NCBI RefSeq assembly: GCF_900112955.1
Contig: NZ_FONP01000012.1
Span: 1-64,000 of the forward strand
Source: Peptostreptococcus sp. D1
GTDB lineage: Bacteria; Bacillota; Clostridia; Peptostreptococcales; Peptostreptococcaceae
Direction: 5' to 3'
DNA length: 64,000 bases
Shown here: positions 52,827 through 61,933 of the stretch, piece after piece
Numbering within the stretch: position 1 is the first letter of the stretch
How the letters are laid out: each line of letters begins with the position of its first letter
Translations under genes and position numbers: made by a program
Notes under the pieces: generated by a model
What the model was told of the DNA's origin: nothing
Databases searched by the model: none
The model's input: the letters and a program-made list of their open reading frames with translations, nothing else

Positions 52827-53837
52827 TTATACAGCTCCTGCTATTTCTAAAATGTCAACCGAGCCCAAAGCGATTCCTGTTCCCAATGCAACACAATTAA
52901 TAGGTTCTTCAGCTAATCTAACCCTCAGCCCTGTCATTTCAGATATCTTTTTATCCATACCGTATAACAACGCACCGCCACCAGTCAATACGATTCCTCT
53001 TTCGGCTATATCGGATGCCAATTCTGGTGGCGTATCTTGAAGAACCTTTATTACCAAATTAACTATCTGACCCACACTGTCACTCATCGCATCCATTATT
53101 TCAAGAGAGCTAACTGTTATGGATTTTGGTAGCCCATTCGTCAAATCTCTACCAGTTATCTTAATAAATCGCTCCTCTCTCCTTCTATACGCACAGCCTA
53201 TATCTATTTTTATTCTTTCAGCAGTTCTTTCTCCAATAATAACACTATAATTTCTTTTAATATATCTTATTATATCCAAATCAAACTTACTACCACCTGT
53301 TTTGATAGATTTACTTACCACTGTTCCACCCAAAGAGATTACAGCGATATCAGTCGTTCCACCACCGATATCAACCACCAAATTCCCACCTGGAACTGTA
53401 ATATCTATACCTGCACCGATTGCCGCAGCAACTGGCTCTTCTATCAATAATACCTCTCTGGCACCAGCGTGTTTAACTGCGTCCTGCACAGCCTTTTTTT
53501 CTATATCATTTATATTTGTAGGTACGGATACCATAATTCTAGGCATCACAATTTTCCCCATTCCTTTTTTGTTTCCCAACATCTCAATAAAGCCTCTAAG
53601 CATTTTTTCAGCATTATCGTAATCTGAAATAACCCCACTCATCATCGGTCTAATAGCCTCAATATCCTTTGGCGTTTTACCTATCATTTTATAAGCCTCA
53701 TGACCAACTGCAATGACTTCGTCGATTCTATTATCAACTGCCACTACTGATGGTTCATTCAATACTATACCCTTGTCGTTTACAACTATCAGTACATTTG
53801 CAGTACCTAAATCTATACCAATATCCATTCCAGCCAT
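52827..53837 (-). CDS. MreB/Mbl family rod-shape determining actin homologue
   Basis: Bacterial actin of 336 residues that organises cell-wall synthesis at the membrane. It starts MAGMDIGIDLGTANVLIVV, the phosphate-1 motif. LLIEEPVAAAIGAG, VVDIGGGTTDIAVIS (phosphate 2) and GIVLTGGGALLYGMDKKI (adenosine motif) follow. The start at 53837 has GAGGAGG upstream; a longer frame to 53939 has none. It lies 140 bp after murA with no mreC or mreD nearby, as for Mbl/MreBH-type paralogues next to murA in other Firmicutes. Which paralogue it is cannot be settled here. Confidence 0.92.
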   Translation of the reverse strand: MAGMDIGIDLGTANVLIVVNDKGIVLNEPSVVAVDNRIDEVIAVGHEAYKMIGKTPKDIEAIRPMMSGVISDYDNAEKMLRGFIEMLGNKKGMGKIVMPRIMVSVPTNINDIEKKAVQDAVKHAGAREVLLIEEPVAAAIGAGIDITVPGGNLVVDIGGGTTDIAVISLGGTVVSKSIKTGGSKFDLDIIRYIKRNYSVIIGERTAERIKIDIGCAYRRREERFIKITGRDLTNGLPKSITVSSLEIMDAMSDSVGQIVNLVIKVLQDTPPELASDIAERGIVLTGGGALLYGMDKKISEMTGLRVRLAEEPINCVALGTGIALGSVDILEIAGAV

Positions 53838-53977
53838 AACAATCCTCCTCAATATTAATATTTTAAATTGATAAATACCATCATTAATATTCAAATCGAT
53901 AATATCATCAATATAATAGTTGAAATCATAGCCTACCACTTACTTAGCACAACTAATCAATATACTGACTATAAAAG

Positions 53978-55231
53978 CTAATCTTCAACTATTTCAACAT
54001 CCCCTCCAAGTGCTCTCATTTTTTTATCTATATCAACATAACCTCTCTGAATATGATATACTTCACCAATATTGGTGATGCCATCAGCAACCAAACCACA
54101 AAGAATAAGAGCTGCACCGGCTCTTAAGTCAGTTGCAGTAACATCTGCTCCAACTAGATTATCAACACCATTTACAACAGCACTTCTGCCATCGATTTTA
54201 ATGTTCGCCCCCATTCTGTTAAACTCAGTTACATGCATAAATCTATTCTCGAACACAGTTTCTATAACTACTCCAGTCCCTTCAGCTAGTGTAAGCATAG
54301 CCATAAATTGAGCCTGCACATCAGTCGGGAATCCAGGATGAGGAAGTGTTTTGATATCTATTGGTTTAATTTTCTCGTTACCTATTACCCTAATTGAATT
54401 TTCACCTTCAATAATCGTAGCTCCAGCCTCAGAAAGCTTCGCTATAACAGGCTTCAGGTGATCGATTATAACATTTTCAACCACGATATCGCCCTTTGTC
54501 ATAGCAGCAGCAACCATATAAGTTGATGCTTCTATTCTATCTGGTATTATCGTATGCTCAGCACCATGCAGCTTTGAAACACCTTTTATCTTTATTGTGT
54601 TAGTACCTGCACCTCTAACTGAAGCTCCCATTTCATTTAAAAAATTTGCCAAATCCACTATTTCCGGCTCTTCAGCAGCATTTTCAATCACAGTAGTACC
54701 CTCTGCAAGCACAGAAGCCATGATTATATTTTGAGTCGCACCAACTGAAGGAAAATCCAAGTATAGCTTATTACCTGTCAGCTTTTCAGCTCTTGCCTCA
54801 ACAAAGCCATGATCCATATTAATATCAGCACCAAGAGCCTTAAATCCTTTTAGATGTAGATCTATAGGTCTTGTACCTATCGCACATCCTCCTGGCATAG
54901 AAATCTTCGTATGGTTAAATCTAGCCAACAAAGGTCCCATAACCAAAAAAGACGCTCTCATTTTCTTTACCAACTCATAAGGTGCTTCACAAGTATTAAT
55001 CGTCGAAGAATCAACTGTTAAAATATTATTCTCATATGTAACCTCTGCTCCCAAATGCTTTAAAAGATCCGAAATAACATGAACATCTCTAAGATTTGGA
55101 ACGCTTTTTAAAACACACCTTCCATTTGCCAGCAATGTCGCAGCAATGATTGGCAAAACTGCATTTTTTGCACCATCTATTTTAACAGCTCCTTTTAATG
55201 GACCACTCTTTTTTACTCTAATTCTCGGCAT
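53978..55231 (-). CDS. murA: UDP-N-acetylglucosamine 1-carboxyvinyltransferase
   Basis: First committed step of peptidoglycan synthesis, adding enolpyruvate to UDP-GlcNAc; target of fosfomycin. At 417 residues it is standard. [18 protein letters not shown] is the N-terminal motif, and Cys116 in [12 protein letters not shown] is the catalytic, fosfomycin-reactive cysteine, so the protein should be sensitive. [16 protein letters not shown] is near residue 300. The start at 55231 follows AAAGGGAG; the frame extends to 55264 without a ribosome binding site. The MreB-like gene follows it. Confidence 0.97.
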   Translation of the reverse strand: MPRIRVKKSGPLKGAVKIDGAKNAVLPIIAATLLANGRCVLKSVPNLRDVHVISDLLKHLGAEVTYENNILTVDSSTINTCEAPYELVKKMRASFLVMGPLLARFNHTKISMPGGCAIGTRPIDLHLKGFKALGADINMDHGFVEARAEKLTGNKLYLDFPSVGATQNIIMASVLAEGTTVIENAAEEPEIVDLANFLNEMGASVRGAGTNTIKIKGVSKLHGAEHTIIPDRIEASTYMVAAAMTKGDIVVENVIIDHLKPVIAKLSEAGATIIEGENSIRVIGNEKIKPIDIKTLPHPGFPTDVQAQFMAMLTLAEGTGVVIETVFENRFMHVTEFNRMGANIKIDGRSAVVNGVDNLVGADVTATDLRAGAALILCGLVADGITNIGEVYHIQRGYVDIDKKMRALGGDVEIVED

Positions 55232-55497
55232 AATTGTACTCCCTTTTAATAAATTCGTTATCATTCATTCAAAATTTTCATCATATCTTTATGTCATAGT
55301 CGGACATCATTTCAGGTGTCCAAAACTTCATTCAATATTTTTTTATCTTCATTTATAAAAAATATATTTCATTTTCTGATTTAAACAATTTACTAATAGC
55401 AAATTTTTATAATTATATTACTTATAAATGAACACAATTATCTACTATACTTTTATATACTTATTTTTGTAATATGTCAACAGTTATTTTAAAATTA

Positions 55498-55538
55498 GTC
55501 TGAGTATTGACATCTTTACAAGAGCTCAATACTCAGAC
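55498..55538 (-). terminator. Terminator of glmM
   Basis: GTCTGAGTATTGA pairs perfectly with TCAATACTCAGAC (13 bp, 15-base loop), followed by TAATTTTAAAATA on the minus strand. It lies 13 bp past glmM. The 55265-55497 stretch before murA is AT-rich with no other feature seen. Confidence 0.8.
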
Positions 55539-55550
55539 AGAAGAAAGGTA

Positions 55551-56900
55551 TTAGCATCCAATTTTATGTTTAATTATTTGAGCCAAACCATTTGCCAAGC
55601 TTTCGATTTGTTCAAGCTCTTTTCCTTCCAACATAACCCTTACTAGAGGCTCCGTCCCAGAAGGTCTAATCAAAACTCTTCCCTTCCCATCCATGATTTT
55701 TTCTATTCTATCAATTTCAGATGCAATTTCCTCAAAATCCATATAAATATTCTTTAATTCGTGCTTTACCTTTACATTAACCAATACCTGTGGATATTTA
55801 TCCATAATTTTTGTAGCTTCAGATAATTTTATAGCCTTTTCTACGAGAATCGATGCTAAAACCAAGGATGACATTGTTCCATCACCCGTAGTATTATAAT
55901 CCAAGAATACCAAATGACCAGACTGCTCTCCACCAAGAGAATAATTTCCCTTAACCATCTCCTCCAAAACGTATCGATCTCCCACCTTGGTTGTCTCAAG
56001 CTTAATTCCATTTTCCTTTGCCGAAATAAATAGTCCTATATTGCTCATTACAGTGGCTACCAATGTGTCATTTTTTAGAATGCCCTTTTCCTTCATGCTA
56101 GCAGCACAAATCATCATAATTTTGTCACCATCAACGATTTCACCATTCTCATCCACTGCGATTAATCTATCCGCATCACCATCGTAAGCCATCCCAAAAT
56201 CAGCACTTTCTTCTATGACTTTTTTTTGAAGACTTTCAGGATGAGTCGATCCACATGATTTATTTATATTCGTTCCATCAGGATTACAGTTTATTTCGAT
56301 TACTTCCGCTCCCAGCAATCTAAAAGCCATCGGAGCAACCTTATATGAAGCCCCATTAGCACAATCTAAAACAACTTTTAGGTTGCTAAAATCCCCCTCT
56401 ATGTGAGAAACTACTTTTTCAACATATTCCTTAGCAGCGTCATGCTTAAAAATTTTTCTACCCACTCTATTTCCAGTAGGTAAAGCATCTATCAGATTCA
56501 TATTATCAATATATTTTTCTATCTCTAATTCAATTTCATCTGCCAATTTAAATCCTTTATCATTGAAAAACTTAATTCCATTATATTCTACTGGATTATG
56601 CGAAGCAGAAATTACAACACCACAATCAGCACTATATTTTCTGGTTAAGTAAGCCACAGCTGGTGTTGGTACAACTCCCACTGTAACAACATCACATCCA
56701 ACAGACATCAACCCAGAAACAAGCGCTGCTTCAAGCATATCACCTGAGATTCTAGTATCCCTTCCTACAACCACGCTAACCTGTTCTCTTCCTCTAGTTA
56801 AAACAAATCCACCAGCTCTTCCAAGCTTATATGCCATTTCACAAGTCAATTCTGTGTTTGCAATTCCTCTGACACCATCTGTTCCAAAATATTTTCTCAT
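55551..56900 (-). CDS. glmM: Phosphoglucosamine mutase
   Basis: Interconverts glucosamine 6-phosphate and glucosamine 1-phosphate for UDP-GlcNAc, the MurA substrate. At 449 residues it starts MRKYFGTDGVRGIANTELT. The phosphoserine loop is ISASHNPVEYNG with Ser100, the metal loop is AYDGDADRLIAVD, and RPSGTEPLVRVM binds phosphate at the C-terminus. The start at 56900 follows GAGGTG. In many Firmicutes it follows cdaA-cdaR; here those genes are 5 kb upstream, with buk and vor between. Confidence 0.97.
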   Translation of the reverse strand: MRKYFGTDGVRGIANTELTCEMAYKLGRAGGFVLTRGREQVSVVVGRDTRISGDMLEAALVSGLMSVGCDVVTVGVVPTPAVAYLTRKYSADCGVVISASHNPVEYNGIKFFNDKGFKLADEIELEIEKYIDNMNLIDALPTGNRVGRKIFKHDAAKEYVEKVVSHIEGDFSNLKVVLDCANGASYKVAPMAFRLLGAEVIEINCNPDGTNINKSCGSTHPESLQKKVIEESADFGMAYDGDADRLIAVDENGEIVDGDKIMMICAASMKEKGILKNDTLVATVMSNIGLFISAKENGIKLETTKVGDRYVLEEMVKGNYSLGGEQSGHLVFLDYNTTGDGTMSSLVLASILVEKAIKLSEATKIMDKYPQVLVNVKVKHELKNIYMDFEEIASEIDRIEKIMDGKGRVLIRPSGTEPLVRVMLEGKELEQIESLANGLAQIIKHKIGC

Positions 56901-56982
56901 TATTGTCTTCACCTCATAAATATGTATCAATATATATTTTACCACATATTCATATATTTTTCTCGTTTTTTTCGCAAAAAAA

Positions 56983-57008
56983 GACCGTTGTAATGAATTA
57001 CAACGGCC
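56983..57008 (-). terminator. Terminator of the vor operon
   Basis: On the minus strand GGCCGTTGTAAT pairs with ATTACAACGGTC across a 2-base loop, then eight T residues. It is 14 bp after the last vor gene. Confidence 0.92.
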
Positions 57009-57022
57009 AAAATATCAATTTA

Positions 57023-57577
57023 TTAGTTTTTCTGACTCATTACTGCATTATAACCAGCTTCTAATGCCTGTCTATTAACAGGAATGAATTTTTCCTTGCT
57101 CTTTCCGAAAACCTTCTTAAAAGCTTCTAGAACTGAGTCTATATTAACAGAATCATCTATCGCTAGGAAAGCACCAAGCATTACCATATTTGCAAACTTT
57201 GGTCCTCCCAATTGATTAGAAATATCAACAGCATCGATGTAGTAAGACTGAACATCATCTCTATCACATTTTTCATGTATTAAAGAACTATTTATCAATA
57301 CAACCCCACCAGGAACTACATCATCTTGGAATTTTATCAATGAAGGAGAATTCATTATTATAGCTGCTGTAGCATCATCAGTTATTATTGGAGAACCGAC
57401 TGGCTCATCAGAAATAGTAACTGAACAGTTAGCAGTACCACCACGCATTTCTGGTCCGTATGATGGTAACCAAGAAACTTCCTTATTTTCTAGCATACCG
57501 GCATAAGTCATCAACTGACCCATAGACATAACACCCTGTCCACCGAATCCTGCACAAATAACTCTAGATGTACTCAT
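57023..57577 (-). CDS. vorC: 2-oxoacid:ferredoxin oxidoreductase, gamma subunit
   Basis: Gamma subunit (184 residues) of a four-subunit 2-oxoacid:ferredoxin oxidoreductase, probably oxidising branched-chain 2-oxo acids to acyl-CoA. VICAGFGGQGVMSMGQLM near the N-terminus and SWLPSYGPEMRGGTANCSV are family hallmarks. It follows the TPP subunit directly. The complex feeds acyl-CoA to Ptb and Buk and reduces ferredoxin. A 2-oxoglutarate (Kor) or aryl-pyruvate (Ior-like) specificity is possible; branched-chain use is inferred from ptb and buk. Confidence 0.9.
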   Translation of the reverse strand: MSTSRVICAGFGGQGVMSMGQLMTYAGMLENKEVSWLPSYGPEMRGGTANCSVTISDEPVGSPIITDDATAAIIMNSPSLIKFQDDVVPGGVVLINSSLIHEKCDRDDVQSYYIDAVDISNQLGGPKFANMVMLGAFLAIDDSVNIDSVLEAFKKVFGKSKEKFIPVNRQALEAGYNAVMSQKN

Positions 57578-58339
57578 TTATTTTTCCTCCTTTGCTGCTG
57601 CTAAATCAATATCTTTGAAATTCTGAACTGGATAGTAAGGCACCATGTTGTCTCTTAACCACTGTAAAGCATCAGGAGCACTCATACCCCAGTTAGTAGG
57701 ACAAGTAGATAAAACTTCTACCATTGAGAATCCTAAACCAGCCATTTGAACATCAAAAGCTTTTCTTATTGCTTTCTTTGCTTTTCTAACTTCACCAGGA
57801 GTATCCACTCTAACTCTTTCTATATAAGTAGCCCCAGTCAAAGTTGAAAGCATTTCAGACATTCTGATTGGGTAACCATGAAGCTTTGGATCTCTACCTC
57901 CCTGACAAGTAGTAGCTTTTTCACCTATTAATGTAGTTGGAGCCATCTGTCCACCTGTCATACCATAAGTAGTGTTGTTAACGAATATTACAGTTATGTT
58001 TTCACCTCTATTTGCAGCGTGTACTATTTCCGCAGTACCAATTGACGCAAGGTCTCCGTCACCTTGATAAGTAAATACAGTATGCTCTGGGAAAACTCTT
58101 TTTATTCCAGTAGCAACAGCAGGAGCTCTACCATGAGCAGCTTCATGCATATCACAGTTAAAATAATTGTATGCCAATACTGAACATCCAACAGGAGCAA
58201 CACCTATTGAAGTCCCTAGTACTTCCATTTCTTCCAATACTTCACCAACTAATCTATGGATTATACCATGAGTACATCCTGGACAGTAATGTGTCTGTGC
58301 ATCAGTTAAACCAGTTGTTTTTTTGAAAATTACAGCCAT
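57578..58339 (-). CDS. vorA: 2-oxoacid:ferredoxin oxidoreductase, TPP-binding beta subunit
   Basis: Catalytic TPP subunit of 253 residues. HYCPGCTHGIIHRLV opens the domain; TYQGDGDLASIG with the later NNTTYGMTGGQMAPTT is the TPP/Mg motif (GDG...N). VSTCPTNWGMS-like LSTCPTNWGM closes the domain. Its ATG overlaps the alpha-subunit stop, so translation is coupled. The naming of Vor subunits differs between sources; vorA here means the TPP chain. Confidence 0.92.
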   Translation of the reverse strand: MAVIFKKTTGLTDAQTHYCPGCTHGIIHRLVGEVLEEMEVLGTSIGVAPVGCSVLAYNYFNCDMHEAAHGRAPAVATGIKRVFPEHTVFTYQGDGDLASIGTAEIVHAANRGENITVIFVNNTTYGMTGGQMAPTTLIGEKATTCQGGRDPKLHGYPIRMSEMLSTLTGATYIERVRVDTPGEVRKAKKAIRKAFDVQMAGLGFSMVEVLSTCPTNWGMSAPDALQWLRDNMVPYYPVQNFKDIDLAAAKEEK

Positions 58340-59400
58340 TACTTAACACCTCCCATAATATCTTTTGCTCTTGCCATTATTTCTTTTGGTTCTGGAACCA
58401 TTCCACCTGGTCTGCCGTAGAAATGAACTGGATATCTGCCGTTAGAACCAAGCTTAACATCTTCTACCATCTGTCCCAAACTCATTTCAACTACGAACAA
58501 GTTTTTACAAGCAGGAATTTCATCAAATGCTTGGTATGGGTATGGCCAAACAGTCTTAGGTCTTATCAAACCAACCTTGTATCCTTCTTCTCTCAAATCA
58601 TTTACACAGTTCTTAACAACTCTTGCCATAGTTCCGTATGCTACGAATACCAATTCTGCATCTTCAGTTCTATCCATTTCATACTGAACTTCCTCTTTTT
58701 CTATTAATTCGTATTTTCTCTGTAAATGATAGTTGTGTTCTTCCAATATTTCCGGAGATAGGTAAAGTGAATTTATAATATTAGGCTTTCTTTCTCCCTT
58801 AGTACCTGTAGTTGCCCAATCCTTAGGAGGCAGCTGTCTAACTTTTCTTTCCTTATCAAAATCAACCGGTTCCATCATCTGACCAATCATACCGTCTAGT
58901 AAAACTAGAACAGGAGTTCTATACATTTCAGCAACATCAAAAGCATCAATTATCATATCACATGCTTCCTGAACGCTTGCTGGTGCATATACTGGAGTTC
59001 TGTAATCACCATCTCCACCGCCCCTAGTTGTCATGAAATAGTCTGACTGCGAAGGCTGAATTGATCCCAAACCAGGACCACCTCTCACAACGTTTAATAC
59101 AACACAAGGCACCTCAGCACCTGCACAATATGTAATACCTTCTTGCTTTAGCGCAATACCAGGTGAAGAAGATGAAGTAAGTACTCTCGCACCACAGCCA
59201 CCTGCACCGTAAACCATATTAATTGCTGCAACCTCAGATTCTGCTTGTACAAAAGTTCCTCCGATAGCTGGTAATTCTCTTGATAAATATTCTGGCAACT
59301 CACTTTGTGGAGTTATTGGGTAACCGAAGAAGTATCTACATCCAGCCACCATAGCTGCTTTACCAAAAGCTTCGTTACCTTTCATTAGTATCTTTGCCAT
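58339..59400 (-). CDS. vorB: 2-oxoacid:ferredoxin oxidoreductase, alpha subunit
   Basis: Alpha chain of 353 residues, binding the pyrimidine part of TPP. GCRYFFGYPITPQSELPEYL, FVQAESEVAAINMVYGAG and TSSSSPGIALKQEGI are the characteristic motifs. GGPGLGSIQPSQSDYF and the C-terminal FVVEMSLGQMVEDVKL follow. It matches the type annotated as VorB for 3-methyl-2-oxobutanoate oxidation. A strong AGGAGG precedes the ATG. It lies 19 bp after the ferredoxin-like subunit. Confidence 0.92.
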   Translation of the reverse strand: MAKILMKGNEAFGKAAMVAGCRYFFGYPITPQSELPEYLSRELPAIGGTFVQAESEVAAINMVYGAGGCGARVLTSSSSPGIALKQEGITYCAGAEVPCVVLNVVRGGPGLGSIQPSQSDYFMTTRGGGDGDYRTPVYAPASVQEACDMIIDAFDVAEMYRTPVLVLLDGMIGQMMEPVDFDKERKVRQLPPKDWATTGTKGERKPNIINSLYLSPEILEEHNYHLQRKYELIEKEEVQYEMDRTEDAELVFVAYGTMARVVKNCVNDLREEGYKVGLIRPKTVWPYPYQAFDEIPACKNLFVVEMSLGQMVEDVKLGSNGRYPVHFYGRPGGMVPEPKEIMARAKDIMGGVK

Positions 59401-59419
59401 GTAAAATCCCTCCTAATAA

Positions 59420-59635
59420 TTAATCTCTTTCTACCGTAATAACTGCGTCTGGACACATAAGAGCACAGCTCGCACAACCTATGCATTCTTCCATTTTCAC
59501 AACGTGAGCCGGATTATATCCCTTTGAATTTACCTTAGACATATCAAGCTCAATTATCTTTTTTGGACATACTGAAATGCAATTACCGCATCCCTTACAG
59601 TACTTCTGATCAAAAGACACTCTACCTTTAGCCAT
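59420..59635 (-). CDS. vorD: 2-oxoacid:ferredoxin oxidoreductase, ferredoxin-like delta subunit
   Basis: A 71-residue 2[4Fe-4S] subunit passing electrons out of the complex. CKGCGNCISVCP and CIGCASCALMCP give two clusters. The start at 59635 is taken because AAGGAGG lies 8 bases upstream; ATG at 59641 is only 2 bases from it. First gene of the vorDBAC block, 48 bp after the P-loop ATPase gene. Confidence 0.92.
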   Translation of the reverse strand: MAKGRVSFDQKYCKGCGNCISVCPKKIIELDMSKVNSKGYNPAHVVKMEECIGCASCALMCPDAVITVERD

Positions 59636-59688
59636 TTGCATTGCCTCCTTAAATAATAAAATTAGTCTAAAAAATATTTAAAACACAA

Positions 59689-60366
59689 CTACATCATCCA
59701 ATCATCACGCAAATACAGATTGATCGGAATAATATCACCTTCGAAATCCTCAGGAATCTCTTTTACAAGAGCTTCAAGACAAGAAATGAACTTTATAGGA
59801 ATGTTTTTAAGCTTTGAAACTTCTCTGCACACCTCCTGCCCTTTTTTGATATCGTCTATTGTAGTGGCTTTAAGCATATGAGTATTGTTAATTAAACCTG
59901 TCACCTTCAATTTTGAAGCTCTTTCGATTTCCTCAATATACTTCATAACATCTTCTGCCGTTTGTGTTTTTTCTCTGTTTGCATTGACAACGAAAAACAT
60001 ATCATAATCGTCATCATCAATCATATTTTTATATCTAGCAATAACAGTTGCACCAACCTTATCACCACCTAAATCAATAATATTATTATAATCCTTATTT
60101 AGAAGTGGTGTATGAATCTCAGCAGATAACGCTGGAATATCCAGTGTAGGTGCATCAACAGAACTGCTTATTAGATGTATTCCATTTTCCTCTAGAAACT
60201 CTTTCCTTCCTCTAGATCTAAAGTAAACATTCACTACATCCAAATCCGAAATAGCCAATCTTCCCTCAACTTCCTTCCTTAGCATTAACGCATAGTTGAT
60301 AGAAAACTCACTTTTTCCACTTCCATAATGACCTGTTATTATTCTTATTCTCTTTGTCTTTTCCAT
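59689..60366 (-). CDS. P-loop ATPase of unknown function between buk and vor
   Basis: A 225-residue cytosolic protein with Walker A ITGHYGSGKSEFSINY near residue 9 and a SIMIBI/MinD-like pattern: LAISDLDVVNVYFRSR after the P-loop and NNIIDLGGDKVGA as Walker B. FVVNANREKTQTAEDV and GLINNTHMLKATT resemble the guanine/adenine-specificity loops of that class. There is no membrane segment and no cluster-binding CxxC. It is probably co-transcribed with vorDBAC and buk, which suggests a role in maturation or regulation of that pathway. Function is not known to me. Confidence 0.7.
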   Translation of the reverse strand: MEKTKRIRIITGHYGSGKSEFSINYALMLRKEVEGRLAISDLDVVNVYFRSRGRKEFLEENGIHLISSSVDAPTLDIPALSAEIHTPLLNKDYNNIIDLGGDKVGATVIARYKNMIDDDDYDMFFVVNANREKTQTAEDVMKYIEEIERASKLKVTGLINNTHMLKATTIDDIKKGQEVCREVSKLKNIPIKFISCLEALVKEIPEDFEGDIIPINLYLRDDWMM

Positions 60367-60466
60367 TTTTTTCTCCTTATTTATCTAAATTCTCAATCTC
60401 CAGATAACAAGGCTGATAAAAAACTATTTCCATGCAACGATATTGAAACTCATCATAGGAAAAGCT

Positions 60467-61549
60467 TTATTGTTCATCATAATTTTGAGCCTTTTCCTCG
60501 CCTTTTAGAACTCTCAATCCACCAAGAGCCAATGCTATCATCTCATCTTCGCCCGGATATACCCTAACCTCGCTGATAAATGAAACTCTTTCAGAAATCA
60601 TATCCGTAAACATTTTAGAATACGCTATTCCCCCAGTTAAAAGCACTACATCAACTTTTCCCTTTAAAACCGCTGAGCAAGCACCTATCTCCTTTGCTAT
60701 TTGATATGCCATTGCTTCATATACAAGCTTCGCCTTTTCATCACCATTGTCAATCATCGTTTCAACATCTCTTGCATCATTTGTATTCAAATATGAAACA
60801 AGTCCGCCGTTTCCAGTGATTTTTTTCTTCATATCATATAAAGTCAATTTTCCACTGTAGCACATCTCAACTAAACTACCAACCGGAACACCACCACTTC
60901 TTTCAGGAGAGAATGGACCCTCTCCATCCAATGCATTAGCAACATCAACTACCATTCCATGCTCATGAGCTCCGACAGAAATTCCACCACCCATATGAGC
61001 AATTATCAAATTTAAATCCTCGTATTTTTTGCCAGCTTCACTAGCATATCTTCTTGCAATTGCTTTTTGATTTAGTGCATGAAAAATACTAGTTCTATCA
61101 ACATCAGCCATACCAGATATTCTAGCTACTGGTTTAAGCTCGTCAACTACAACTGGATCAACTATAAAAGCTGGTATTCCAAGCTCATTAGAGAACTCGT
61201 TTGCAATTATACCACCAAGATTTGATGCGTGCTGTCCAGAAACGCCAACCTTCAAATCATCAAGCATACTCTTAGTCACAGTGTATGTTCCACCCTTGAT
61301 AGGCTTCAACAATCCACCTCTCCCAACAACGCAATCTAGATCCTTTAAATCTATATTTGCATTCTGTAATTCATTTTCAATAACTTCTTTTCTAAAATTA
61401 AACTGATCAGAAATATTCTTATATTTCCCAATTTCTTCAGATGAATGTCTCAAAGTTTTCTCAAAAACTTCTGATTCATTATCAAAAACCGCAATCTTTG
61501 TAGATGTAGATCCTGGATTAATGGTAAGAATCTTGTAATTTTCCTTCAT
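60467..61549 (-). CDS. buk: Butyrate kinase (branched-chain acyl kinase)
   Basis: Converts acyl phosphate and ADP to a fatty acid and ATP, the ATP-yielding end of the Ptb-Buk route. At 360 residues it belongs to the acetokinase/ASKHA family. [16 protein letters not shown] is the N-terminal phosphate motif. [20 protein letters not shown] and [13 protein letters not shown] surround the active site, and [10 protein letters not shown] is the C-terminal adenosine motif. GGAGG precedes the ATG. It is first in a likely operon with the P-loop ATPase and vor. Isobutyrate or isovalerate as product fits the vor context. Confidence 0.95.
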   Translation of the reverse strand: MKENYKILTINPGSTSTKIAVFDNESEVFEKTLRHSSEEIGKYKNISDQFNFRKEVIENELQNANIDLKDLDCVVGRGGLLKPIKGGTYTVTKSMLDDLKVGVSGQHASNLGGIIANEFSNELGIPAFIVDPVVVDELKPVARISGMADVDRTSIFHALNQKAIARRYASEAGKKYEDLNLIIAHMGGGISVGAHEHGMVVDVANALDGEGPFSPERSGGVPVGSLVEMCYSGKLTLYDMKKKITGNGGLVSYLNTNDARDVETMIDNGDEKAKLVYEAMAYQIAKEIGACSAVLKGKVDVVLLTGGIAYSKMFTDMISERVSFISEVRVYPGEDEMIALALGGLRVLKGEEKAQNYDEQ

Positions 61550-61707
61550 TTTTTACCTCCATAAATAGGATTTTTCGTCTATTGGTCGAGTCCGTGAATA
61601 TCACCAAACATCAACACAATATAACGTTTTCATCAAAACTAATCATAAATATCTTTTTATACATTTTGTTTAAAAATACTATTTTTCAAAATATATTGTA
61701 TACTATT

Positions 61708-61736
61708 ATTGTATAACTAAAATAAAGAAGTTGCAA
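61708..61736 (-). promoter_or_regulatory. Promoter of buk and probably the vor genes
   Basis: TTGCAA (61731-61736) is 17 bp from TACAAT (61708-61713), leaving a leader of about 150 nt before buk. No riboswitch is recognised in that leader. Confidence 0.65.
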
Positions 61737-61887
61737 CAAAAAATTTATCAAACAAAATTATCTTAAATTAACAATTTAAAGAACACTTTATATTTCAGCT
61801 TATATTTTTATTTTTATTTAATTTTCTGAAGTTTCAATCATTCTAGTATTTTTTGAAAATAACATACCTAGCTTTTTTAAACAAAAA

Positions 61888-61927
61888 AATAATGATAACT
61901 AAATCTATTTTTTTAGTTATCATTATT
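61888..61927 (-). terminator. Terminator of cdaA-cdaR
   Basis: AATAATGATAACTAAA pairs with TTTAGTTATCATTATT; on the minus strand seven T residues follow. It lies just after the cdaR stop. Confidence 0.85.
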
Positions 61928-61933
61928 ATATTG

